This document shows positions 23,716 to 41,900 of a stretch of DNA of 64,000 bases, piece after piece. The notes under the pieces were generated by a model, which worked only from the letters and a program-made list of their open reading frames with translations, did no database searches and was not told the origin of the DNA. The position numbers and the translations under genes are program-made. The stretch's first letter is position 1; each line of letters opens with the position of its first letter. Where the stretch lies: the NCBI RefSeq assembly GCF_949628265.1, contig NC_088786.1:19985681-20049680 (forward strand), read 5' to 3'. This DNA comes from Cloeon dipterum (Eukaryota; Arthropoda; Insecta; Ephemeroptera; Baetidae).

Positions 23716-25594
23716 CAAAATTTTAACTTTTTTCCAATTTTCAGATACGAGAATAAGGTAAAAGATAGCAATTTTTTTATAAGCAGTAAATTTATAAATA
23801 TTCACGGATAAATTAACAAAATGGACAAATGCAGGTGAAAACCACGCTCTCAGTTTCGATTTTTGCAGTTCATGCGGGTCGAAGAAAGCCATGCATGATT
23901 GCACGCACAGCTTTAGCTCCATCAGCGCGAGAGCTCTTCTATTTTATGTGCTAGAGACAAAGAGCGGCAGCTGCCCTGACGGAGAATTAACATCCCCTCG
24001 CCTTCCACCGTAAGGTAAAAATAAAATATAGGTGGCAAAGCTGTCTGCCTGCCGGTCCAGGTGCTGGCCACCTGCGGCCTCCGCCAGATCCATTTCGCCC
24101 CCACCACGCGCGCTCACACACATGTGGCACGCGGCCGCGGCACGCGCACACATACACAAATTTCTGCGCCTTTGCTTAGTTAGAGACAGTGAATGAATTC
24201 GGCTCCGGGGGATGGATCAAAGCTGCGAGTAGCAGCAGGCCTTTGACAGCAGGCGCACGCCGCCAGGTGGATCGTCACAGCCGGTGCCCAAGTGCCTCTG
24301 AACCTTTCATCCATTAACTATAATAATCATCGTAATCCAGGGTTGAGCGTATTAGTTCGAAAAAGTTATCTATAGAAATATAAGTAGGTTTAAATAGGGG
24401 TTTTTTTTGTCAAAATAATTGGTTTTATTCAAGTTTTTTAGAAAAGATTTTATCAATGCATGGTTGATAATTTTTTAGCTGGAATTCAAAGAAATGACAA
24501 AAATTTTGGCTTAATTTGGACGCATAATAAAACAGCTTCAGACTTGTTTTTACCCGTTTCTCATTTTTCGAAGTAAATTAGCTTTAAAAAGCAGCCAATC
24601 CAAATTATATTTATTTTATATTTAGTACAAATACATTATGGTTAAATAGACAAATTTTTAAAAATAGTATTCTGGTTTCTGGCGGGGTTGGAAAAAAATT
24701 ATAAGAAACAATAATTAAAAATTGGAGAACAAGTATGATTCTTGATTTAATTTGGTTTCAAATTATAAATTTTGGATATTATAAAAAAATCAAATGAAAA
24801 CCAACGCCTTTATTTAAAAAATTGACACTTTTGTTCCATCCTTAATTCACTGTCAAAAAAGTATTTTTTATTTGTGCGCTGCATTTACTAAAAATGTAGC
24901 ACAAACATTCGATTTTGGTTTTTATTCCTTTAGACATAAAATTCGATGATTATCGAGCTCATTTCAAGTCCATTATTCTTCACATAGCATGTCTAGAAAA
25001 TTAGTTAAAAAAGCTAAACACGCACCCCTAATTACTACGTTCCAGCCTGCGTTTTTAAATTGACTGCGGCGCCCCTCTCCTTCGCGTATCGGCGTTTATT
25101 ATTTTAATTGGTCGTGTGCGTCCTTATGCAACGGAATAGACTTTGATTTCCGCCCAAAAGTCGCAGATGCTTTTCAGGGCACTCGAGCGGCGCACTGCAG
25201 TCCAGTTTCAACTCCCCTTACCTCGGTTCAATAAATATTCCTTTGTTTTAAAACAGTGTAGCCGACATGTTGCTTTTGCTTGTTAATGTTAAGGCAGGAA
25301 ACGCGGAGAGTGCGGGCTTTTGTTTCGGTCTCATTTTCTGTTAAACGTTAATTATGCACGCGCGGAAGGGGAAATAAGTATTGTCTTTCGACCTGAAAAG
25401 GCGAACCTTCCGCCCTGACCAAACTCTATACACTACAAACTGTGAAAACAATCCAACTTCTTAAGGTCTGCAAATAGTTTTCCTAGAGATTTTTGCATTT
25501 CCAGCAGTAAAAGCCACTGTTCTTAAATTTCTTGATTTAACGCGTGACTGAAATAATAATAATAATCTTAGATAGTATGTCGACATTCGAGGTT

Positions 25595-25655
25595 GCCGAG
25601 GTTGGATGTCCTATATTTTAATTAAAACGCGGACTTCCTCCTCGTTGCTTTAAAC
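25595..25655 (+). repeat. Dispersed repeat family R3, first copy
   Basis: GAGGTTGGATGTCCTATATT followed by CTTCCTCCTCGTTGCTTTAA; the same two blocks at similar spacing recur at 48201-48260. Confidence 0.45.
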
Positions 25656-27604
25656 CTTTGTAACATTGAAATCCGAGGAAAGGGCTATTCTATGAATCCG
25701 AAAATTGTAAGAAAGAATAAAAAGAAGGAAGTTTTAAAGCTACGAGGATGAAGTCCAATTTTATTATAAAAATTAATGGAATCATATTAGTATTACCATT
25801 TTTGGCCAATGGTAAATTAAAATAAAAAAGGGACTTTTAAGAAATTATAAAAAATGGGCCACTTAAAACACATAAGGTTCATTCGGTTCATTAAAAAATT
25901 ATCAGGAATAAAAAATATTGGCTTTGCTATCTCTCAACCATTATTTCAAATTAATTTTTAAACGAAACTTCCTTTTCTCAAAATATTGTGATTTTCCTGC
26001 CGTTTTCCGGAATTTTAACCAGCGCATGTGAGGAAAATAAAAAAGTCTGTTTGAAATTTCGACTCAAAAAGTCCCATCTGTTGAGCCGCTTGAGGCAAAC
26101 AAAGACGAGGTTCTTCTAGCGAGCATAGAGCACATACGCATTCAAGTAAAGGAAAAAAGATTTTTCGCGTCTCACAACTATTTGTGAGCGAAGGCAAGGG
26201 AAGGTGAAAAGGCAAGGCAAGATGCTGCTGGTCGGACTCGTGTGCCACCCTCTTTCTTTCTTTTCTTTGCAGGTTCTTATAGGAAATGAAAAGACGCAAC
26301 GAAGAGTAGAAGAAATAATAAGAAGCGAGTGCAATCGTGATGCAGCTGCAGCATTCTGCGTGAAAAATTGCTCAAGGAGCGCACGAATCTGCGTGCTTTG
26401 TGCCTCTTTTCTTAAGATGTTTTTCGGTCCTCAAGACGCGCAGGGGTGGAAATGATATTTCCTTTTCTTATTCAGACACAGATAAGAAACCGCAACAAAT
26501 TTCTGTACGAATAGATATTTTAGGGAAGAATTGCTGTAACCAAGGAATATTAATGCGAAAATGTTTCATGTGCTAATTTAATTAAATTATTAATAAAAAT
26601 ATGATAAAAATAAATAAGATGAGTATTTTATAATTCAAATTTTTGGCATTCCAAGGAGACTTAAACGAACAAGAGAGGATTTTTTTTTCAAAACTCCATT
26701 CATACCAAGCAGATTCGTACACGAATTTGAAGTTAAAAATGTCATATAGCTGGTAAATTGGTATAGCAAGCCATTTAAATTGGATTTTGTTCTGTAAAAA
26801 AACAGAATCGTGCTTTTTTAACCAGATGATCCACAATTTTTTATTAACTGCGAAAAAATCACTTATAAATTTTAGCTCTACGATCATCTATACCTAAAAA
26901 CATTCCATTTCGAAACTAACTAATAATAGACCCAGGACCCAGTCGAGGACGCAAAAGAGCTAAGTTCGAATTGGGTGACTAACTGGGTCGAGACAGCACG
27001 GAGATTATGAGGGCGATATTGCTTACGGAGTGCAATTAGCAGAAGCATTTCATGCGGCATGCACGGCGCGGCAAACTGGTAGAAGTGCACGAAAGCCAAA
27101 TGGCACCTGCCTCAAATGTGTGTGTTTATCGATCTTGACTACATACACACCAATTCCTCGTCGGCCCGATTAATAAAAGCTAGGCTCAACCCTTTGATGA
27201 TTTCCTATGTGCGACATTGCGTATTTACCTTGTTCATGCATCAACCTTGCTGCAGGTGTCACGTGGCCGCTTCAAAGGGTTGCTAGGCATCCGTGGGACT
27301 CTCAGTTTGCAAAATTCCGGCTCGAAAACGACGGTGCGTTGTTTGCATTTATTTACCATCCATGCAGGTCTAGAGGCCTTGATTCGCGAATGAGAAGAAA
27401 AATTGGCAACATTGTTCCAGCAAAACACCGGCGGCTCCTTGCAAAAATCAATGAACCAGACACCGCCCACTCAGAAGTACTGGAAGGTTGGCAACACTGC
27501 TGGTGCCATGCCGAAACTCATGTAAACACTTTGTCCGGTTTCTATTTAGGTTTCATTCTTTTGAAATTTTATCGTAAAAAGGAGGAATTTACCAAATTTA
27601 AAAA

Positions 27605-28646
27605 ATGTTAGCTATAAGACAGCAGATCAGGGGGATATCCAAATCTGCTGCTGCAGCTGGAAATGCTGCTTTACAGGACGCGGTTCACAGCGGAAGCGAC
27701 CAACCTGGTGTTATTTATAATTCAGGTATGTAATCTACGCTTTTCAGGGTTATGTGATAATAAATTAAAACATCTTTAAATTTCTTTAAAGCTCTTTAAT
27801 TTTATTTTCATCATAATTTTAATTTTAAAGCGCCGGTCATTCACAGACTTAATTATGAATGTTGCGAATTCTTCTGTGAACTATAAATTACTTATAAATT
27901 TAAGGGTTATTATTTTTCTTTTCATATCAGAGCCTTTGAAGGTGGCTGACTACTTTGGAATCCAGAAATTAGTGAAAGTGAAGGACATGTTTGAAGCCAA
28001 AGTGCATTTGGGACACATGGAAGGCTCACTCCATCCAGCGATGAAGCCATACTTGTACGGATCGAGACTGGGCCACTGTGTGTTTGATCTCGACATTTCA
28101 GCTTCGATGCTCAGGAGATCACTTCACGTAATAGATATTATTTAAGATCGCGAGACTCTAACCCTTCTGTCGACCCGTAGGTTCTGGCTAACATCGTGTA
28201 CAGAAATGGAGTCATACTTTTCATGTGCCCACCGAGCAAAAGTCAGGCCGCCAGAGCCACGGAAATGTGCGCCCAGTATTGCAACGAATTCTCTCATGTC
28301 CGTCATTGGAAACAAGGAACTTTTACCAATTCCAGCAAACAGGTAGGGCCTCTTATCAGGGTTTGGTGGCGTCCCTCTAACCTTTGGTGTCCAATTTCAG
28401 TTTGGCTTGGTCACCAGACTTCCGGACCTGTGTGTTTTCATGGGCACTCCGCACGACGCCACTGTAGAATGTGCGAAAATGAACATACCGACCCTTGCAA
28501 TTCTCGACTCAAATGCTGACCCCGCATTAGTTACCTACCACATACCTGGCAATGATGACTCAATGAGCTCAATCAACTATTTCAGCAAAGTGTTCTCGGA
28601 CACCATCAAAATCGCTAAGGCCAAGAAAAAGGAGGACGGAGTTTAA
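27605..28646 (+). CDS. mRpS2: Mitochondrial small-subunit ribosomal protein uS2m
   Basis: Component of the mitochondrial 28S ribosomal subunit, needed for translation of mtDNA-encoded proteins. Exons 27605-27725, 27931-28127, 28181-28342 and 28401-28646, with GT-AG borders and matched phases, give 241 residues. The first 30 or so residues (MLAIRQQIRGISKSAAAAG) are basic and Ala/Ser-rich, fitting a mitochondrial targeting peptide. The uS2 core follows: AKVHLGHMEGSLHPAMKPYLYG, SRLGHCVFDLDISAS, YRNGVILFM, HVRHWKQGTFTN, TRLPDLCVFMG, AKMNIPTLAILDSNADP and TYHIPGNDDS, the last two being near-invariant in uS2. The length fits insect homologues. The gene ends 431 bases from the stop of TCERG1 on the other strand. 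Confidence 0.96.
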
Positions 28647-28689
28647 CGCCCAGTTAGGAGCTGCGTGTAGCTATGCTTGTTAGCGAAAT

Positions 28690-28695
28690 AATAAA
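28690..28695 (+). promoter_or_regulatory. poly(A) signal of mRpS2
   Basis: AATAAA 44 bases after the mRpS2 stop codon; a short 3' untranslated region as expected for a ribosomal protein gene. Confidence 0.75.
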
Positions 28696-28879
28696 AGTCA
28701 ACATTTGTTAAGCAATTTCTCATTTGATTGTAAAGCTGAAAGAGAGACTGTTAGCTGTCCAACCTAATTCGACTCCGCAGACGCAACTGCCAGATCCTCT
28801 CATTCCTGACGGCCGGCACTCTGTTCACTCATTGGTTGGGGGTAAAAACATTACTGTTAGGTATTCTTTCTTCAATACA

Positions 28880-28885
28880 TTTATT
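28880..28885 (-). promoter_or_regulatory. poly(A) signal of TCERG1
   Basis: TTTATT on the plus strand (AATAAA on the minus strand) about 190 bases after the TCERG1 stop. Together with the mRpS2 signal at 28690 it leaves under 190 bases between the two convergent cleavage regions. Confidence 0.55.
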
Positions 28886-29076
28886 TTTTTAATCAATTGA
28901 GTGTGCAACGCAAGCCCAATTGATCAGCCACAAAATTTGGATTAGGTCTGCGCGGGCACACAATATACCACCTCCACAAAAAAAATGTTACGAGGCTTAA
29001 ATTAAAAGAATGCAGTACTACGTTCAATTGCATGAAGGGTACCTCAGTTTTTTCTCGCGGAAACTACTGCTTAAAA

Positions 29077-34599
<5,523 letters not shown>

Positions 34600-35349
34600 G
34601 GTTGCACTGTAATTATTGATAGGATTTAACTAAGGTGCCGTAGATACAGAAACGGAAGTTGTCAAACAACGCTATAACATGGCGCGCCGTAGTGTTATGT
34701 AAACGAGGAAATAATATATTTTTTGAAAATAATGGATCACATCTAATAGTTCGTTAAATCAACTAATATTTGTATCGTTATGATTATTCTCAGGGTTCTA
34801 CAATACTCATTGCCAGTAGATGATTTTAAAGGGCGTTTTGATTAAAATTATATTGTGGATGCGGAGGTCGCATTCAGAGCGGGCAGCAAACTTAATTTTG
34901 CATCGTCATTAGAAACAAAAGCTGATAATTAATGAAATCCTTGCGTTCTCTAGAGTATTAAATTGCAAATTAACACAAACTTACCCGACGAGGAAGCCAA
35001 TTTAGTGGAGAATTTCAACGTAACCGGTCAAGGAATGCTTGTTGTTGTGTACAAACTAACACCCGTTAGTTTCAGTTTCACTTTATCCTGCAAAATTGGT
35101 ACACCTGCTAAAAATTTAGCTGGCAGCAAGCGTGCCCCACCTCCTTGCTTCTTGTCAAGCTGGATGGGCGACCCCTCCCGAAAAAGAAGGGGAGGTAGAA
35201 ACAAGAGTGGATCTATAAATCAAAATACATACATAATCCCATCGCTTGGTGTGAAGTTGAGAAAGATTTTTTCTGCACTAAATTTTCGTAAACGCATCGT
35301 ATCCAAAATAGAAATCACCGTGTCGGTCAAGGTTTTTGACTTTTCGCAG
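34600..35349. promoter_or_regulatory. Head-to-head promoter region of TCERG1 and ZC4H2
   Basis: 750 bases between two divergent start codons, including both 5' leaders, so it probably acts as a bidirectional promoter. A GC spot with GGCGCGCC is at about 34680. No TATA box is clear on either side. The frame upstream of the ZC4H2 start is open from about 34963, but the peptide has no family similarity. Confidence 0.55.
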
Positions 35350-36747
<1,398 letters not shown>

Positions 36748-36974
36748 TAATTTATGTAGGGACTTCAAGAATATGCATTTATCTCAACTTAATGAATGTC
36801 TTTGTGCAAGGCTGCGATTTTGTGCCAAATTTATTTAATTGGCTGCCATACTTAAATCCTTTTATTTGTGTATGTCCTGCAAAGCAACGCTAATTTTATT
36901 TGTAATTCACTCTTCATAATGTCTTGTGTTAGCGTTTAAGTCACAATAGAATAGATGTATATTTAAACATTGAT

Positions 36975-36980
36975 AATAAA
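36975..36980 (+). promoter_or_regulatory. poly(A) signal of ZC4H2
   Basis: AATAAA about 230 bases after the ZC4H2 stop, within an AT-rich tail followed by T-rich sequence. Confidence 0.65.
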
Positions 36981-38782
36981 TATTTGGTATAGTGATAAAC
37001 AGTTATTTTGTGTTTTACTTAAAGCGAGACGAGAAGTAATAAAATTTCACATGAGCTATTTTAGTTACAATTTGGTTCGCAAGAATTCATAACATTTAAG
37101 ATGTATTTAATGCCAAAATCAATTCCAAAAATAAAGTAGAAAATTCCAATCAATATCAAACCCTGTAAAATTAAACAATCAGAACGTTTTTGCTGACAAG
37201 CATATATAAATTTGGCAAAGTGTTGGCGCTCCTACCACAAATTACTATCTAAGAGAGTCAAGCAACTTATTTAAGACATTTCATTTTGATTTGAATGGGT
37301 TAAGAAAATTAATACTAATTATAAATAAAATCAAACTGACGATAAAATGGTTGTTATAAAAGTCAGATATTTGAATGAAATATTATTGAAAAATTTCACA
37401 TATACTTTTAGTCGACCATTTTATGCCTGCAAAGACATTAAAAAATTTAAAAAAAGTTTTACTGGTGCACAGCATTAATTTATTAACCACTGCGGGTTAT
37501 TGACCACTCTGGCTATTACCATAAATCAAGAAAAAACCTTTTAGCCAGTCCTCTTAAGCTAAATTGGTGTTTCGATATACAAAGGAATGCCTTCTGCTCT
37601 ACAATTAAGGGCAACCGACAAAACTCAGCCTCGGTCTGACCAAAAAATTGAAACGCCAATAGTCTAAATTTCCCAGTCTTAGTGAGGATGGTTTCATTTT
37701 AAACTCTTTACAAATAAATGCCTTTTATGATTTATAAAATTGAATGCTTCATGTGATAAATACGATGAATTTATCAAAAAATACAAATAGAATTTACGCT
37801 CATTTAAGTTCTTACAACAGTCTAAAGCAACGTTGGAGTGTCGGGTGGAGATTAAAAATAGCGTGAAATAAAAATGGGTGAAATATCATGAGCACCGAGA
37901 TTGAATAAATGACAAGACAAGGTGAGGCGAGCAGGCAGCGCGTCAGGTGCTGCGGTAAATAATACCGGGAGCAATAGGGCAGGACATGGGGGATAACGCT
38001 AAAAGGTGTGTGTTGGACGAGATGTAAGCTGAGAAAAATGCATAGTATCAAATTTCAAATGTAAGCGGATAAGCACTCGTATAATCATAATACGCGCGTT
38101 CAATTTTTTGTTTGAACTCACGCTGCATATCATCAAAGTGGTTAAAAGAGAAGCAGCCCAGGCGAAATTATCAGTCTGGTGTTTCCCTTTCAGCAGCCAA
38201 CAAGTGAGCAGCCCGCAGGTTCCAGCACAGCCACGAACGGGAACTGATTTTTAATGGTGGTGGAGCTCGGATCAAACTCTAGCACCACTTCAAATCAGTG
38301 CTCTCAAGTGGGAATCTCATCATAGCAGGAAGAAAACAGTGTTTGTACCCACATACTTTGATACATTTATATTTGAAATAATGATGCATACTCATAACAT
38401 TAATAATTGAAGCAATTTTTACTTCACAGTAATAAAACTCTTACATTTTCCAAAATTTAACCTCCGTCGTTTAGATAACAGTTTACTTTGACAATTTATG
38501 CAAATTAAATCTAAATGAGAATTATTAATTTGGAAATATATTTTAATCTAATACGCACGTAGTTATTTTGTCGTAAGTTGTTTTTAGCGGTGAATCGTGT
38601 GATAACTTTGTTATTACAGTGTAGCAGGATTTAAATAACAGCGAACAGCACGAGTGTTTTTATGCCGATAACAACATTTGCAAATCATATATATGTGTTA
38701 CGTTTGCGAATCTGTACAGGATCGAGGCAAATGTATTTATGTTGTATACTCACACAACTGAATGAGCAGGTGCGCGTTATTG
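36981..38782. other. Spacer between convergent ZC4H2 and ensconsin
   Basis: AT-rich, no protein-coding signal recognised. It probably includes the ensconsin 3' untranslated region at its right end. An imperfect hairpin is at 38244-38298. The 79-codon minus-strand frame at 37812-38051 resembles nothing known. Confidence 0.5.
38244..38298. repeat. Imperfect hairpin
   Basis: CTGATTT at the left end pairs with AAATCAG at the right end. Internal GTGGTG/CACCAC pairing extends the stem, around a loop of roughly 15-20 bases. At about 55 nt it is short for an insect microRNA precursor. Confidence 0.35.
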
Positions 38783-38974
38783 TCATTCATTCTTGTTGTT
38801 GTGACCATTTGTTTCTTGAGAGGTAGTATTAACTAGCATCACGTCCTCCATAATGATGTCGGAGGTGGGCTGGCAAACTGATTTATCCAACGCGTCTTTA
38901 ATATTACTAATTGTTTTAGCACTCTCTACATTATCACTAGGGCTGACTCTCCCCTCAGTCTCCTCAGCTTCATC
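38783..38974 (-). CDS. ens: Last coding exon of ensconsin
   Basis: Does not start with ATG, so it is easily missed. After acceptor TTTTCCTAG the frame reads DEAEETEGRVSPSDNV and runs 63 codons to TGA. Its entry phase 0 matches the preceding exon, which ends in ISNK before a GTTGGT donor. If that donor were not used, the protein would end two codons later (VG, stop); the open 64-codon frame favours splicing. Confidence 0.7.
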   Translation of the reverse strand, partial: DEAEETEGRVSPSDNVESAKTISNIKDALDKSVCQPTSDIIMEDVMLVNTTSQETNGHNNKNE

Positions 38975-41900
38975 CTAGGAAAATCGAAAGTGTGAGTTGT
39001 TAACTATAAATTTATGTTTGGTCAAAAGCAAAATATGTCTATAGATGGCGGGAGCATTACTATTCTGGTATTCTTCACTAGAAATTATTTTTTCGTTATT
39101 TCATCAAAGGATTTAATTTTCCTATTTAAAAACATAAAATCACTCTACCCGGTCAAACCTTCCTTCCATAAATACCCTAGAAGGTAATATTGAAATTTCA
39201 GCTTTTAAGGCAACCCTGGGTTTGTTCCACTCTAATATGTTTACATGAACAACAGTCCAAAGTTTTCAATATAGAATTGTTGAAAATTAGAACAATTTTT
39301 AGAGGTAAAAGTTTAAAATCAATTAAAAATACAATATTTATTCAATTGTGACTCCCCTTGACGAAATGAATCGATTGATGGGTCATTTTTTACTTTCCCA
39401 ACTTAGCCTTACAAAATTTTGGTTATATAACTTGGAAATGAATTTTTTATTTTTATTTTTCATTTCTTCTAATTTCATGAAAACCTACTAAGGCAAAACA
39501 ATTGCACATTAGAACGGAACGTATCCAAGATTTCCCTGTTGGATAAAATAAAAAAAAGCTGTATCTAATTTAATTACATTATAATATTTGTCCAGCCAAA
39601 CAAGGGAATTATGCTTTAGAACTTGTTCAACCAACCTTATTTGAAATGACGGGTGCATTGTTTGCCTTTTCCTTATTTCTGGTCCTGGACATGATCATCG
39701 CCACCCTCTTCCTCCTCTCCTCACGCTCCTCCTCTTCCTTTCTCAGCCGCTCAGCAATCTCTTGGCGTTGCCTGCAGATTTCAGATTTTAAAGAAAATAA
39801 AAAAATCAAGTGAAATCAAGGCAACAGTACCGTTCAGCCTCCTCAAGCGCTTTCCGCTCCAGCTCTTTTTCCATGGCTAGTCTTTCTTCCTCTTCCTTTC
39901 TGCGCTCCTCGGCCTCTCGCTCCTGCTGCTCCTTCAGCAGCCTCTCCTCCTCCTCCTGCCGCCTCAGCTCTTCCTGTCTCCGCAGCTCCTCCTTTCTCCG
40001 GTACTCCTCTCGCCTGGCACGCACCTCTTCTTCTCTTTTGCGCTTCTCCTCCTCCTCTTTCTGCAGCTGAAGTTTCTGCCAATTCCAAAGACAAAACATT
40101 GTAAAATTTAATTTAAAATATACAAATCATCCTGGTCCCGGCAAAATTGCGTTACTTTCAACAACCAAACGCGAGTTTCCTTGTTGCAAGAAAAGGTCAA
40201 CAATCAATTCGACAATGAAATTTGGGTGTTTGTTGAACGTTGCGCAATTTTGCCGGGACTAGGACAAAATGATTTTTATGATTTTTATAAGCTAAGGAAA
40301 ATATTTTGTGTGATTAAAATACTGGTCTAGTCTTCTACTACAAATTCCACCATACTTTAAATTTAAATTTTAGCTACATTTTGACAGAAAAAAATAATAA
40401 ATAATTTATTTGCTTTTTAACCCTGCATTTTAAACCTTTTCCAGTCTACAATGATAAAAAATTCCATGAGAGTAGCTGTTCATTCACCCTCATTTCTTCT
40501 GCCAACTGTGCTTCTCTTTCCTGCTGCTCCCGCATTATTCTTCTCCGTTCAGTGAGAGCTGCCTTTGCCTCTTCCTCACTTGAAATCCTCTTGCTAGTGA
40601 AGGAAGCTGCAAATTACAAAACATCATACGTCAATATCCAACCAAAAAACGCGCAAAACCTACAGGTCATATCACATTCAGGTAATTCCTCCTTATTGTT
40701 CTCCGTTTCGGCAGGGACAGGAGCAGGTGCCGGCGACTCTGCTTTGGGCGTCTTCGGCTCCTCCGCCTCGCTCTTTTCTTCCTGCTCCTCCAACTCCTGC
40801 TCTTGCTGCTGTTGTTGCTGCTGCTGTTCGGCTTCGGGGAAACTTTTGATTGGTTGCACTTCCTCAGCTTCAGGTGCCGCTTCTTTCTCTTCCGAAACGT
40901 CGCTTGGAGGGTCCTCTGCCTTCTTTGCAGTCTTCTGCGCGGATTTGGGCGGCTTGCTTCCTGGCAAAGGCTTCTGAAATGAGCAGGGACATTTGATTAT
41001 CGTCTACAATATCACAAATAATTTATTTCCTGGACAATAAATTATGTTTTAACAATAATCTGGTATTTTATTGCAGTTCTATACTTTTTTCTGGTTTTAT
41101 AAAAAACAAAAAATAAAAGATCATGACGCAATCTACCAATACACTGGTGTAAATTTCGAAGAGTTTGCTTGACTTCATACCAATTTTGTCATCTGACCCG
41201 TGACATTGAGTCTCATATCAACAAGTAGGGGAAAATATCTTGCCATTGACTTAAAATCTGTTGGATATTATTGCCGTGTTCAAGGCACAAATACCGAAAA
41301 TTGGATGCGTAAAAAATAAAAACGTTAAAAAAAATTATCATTACTAGAACAATAACAAAATTTAATCTTTTAAGCAAAAAGAGTTATAACGCCATTGCAG
41401 AACAAGGTCAAATAAAAAAATAGAGCTCCAAAACCATACTTTGTCGATTTAAAAAGAGACATAATCATGCCCATAAAAATTAAGTTAAAAAAAATACCTT
41501 TGTTTCAGAAGGTGTCGTGGGGACTGATGGTGCATCACGTTTGGATGTTGGTGGGTTTGTTTTCTTTATAGTTGACTTCTGAGTTGACCTCGTGATGGAA
41601 CTACTTCGCGAAGTAGACGTTGGGGTCTTGGGTTCTGGACTTTTGCCGTCTAGAACGTCAAAATGCGGCCAGAGTGTCAGTGGCGTGCATGACAAGCATT
41701 GAATAAATATGAAAACACCCTGAAGCAAATAACTAGCAGCGCATATTTACACACTGGGCGTGATTAATTAATCAAAAAACTTTATGTACAAAGTTGCTTT
41801 TTGTTATTTTGCGTGTGGCTAAAAAGGGTGGGGCTGAGAGAGAGAAGCGTGAGTTGGCTCTTTACCTATGTTCTTCAACTCTTTAGACACAGCAATAGAC

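Larger units (their letters stand above)
22201..27604. other. Intergenic region upstream of neuralized and mRpS2
   Basis: 5.4 kb between the divergent 5' ends of neuralized (-) and mRpS2 (+). Probable 5' leader or promoter of the distal neuralized isoform at 22201-22350 (GC-rich). AT-rich elsewhere, with a GC/CpG-rich block at 23930-24300. Holds a minus-strand copy of the dispersed repeat at about 23535-23715 and part of another at 25595-25655. No convincing exon was seen. Confidence 0.5.

Noticed and set aside
39810-40070. Ser-rich plus-strand frame
   Set aside because: Antisense of the Glu/Arg coiled-coil exon of ensconsin (CTC/TCC codons from GAG/GGA); a shadow.
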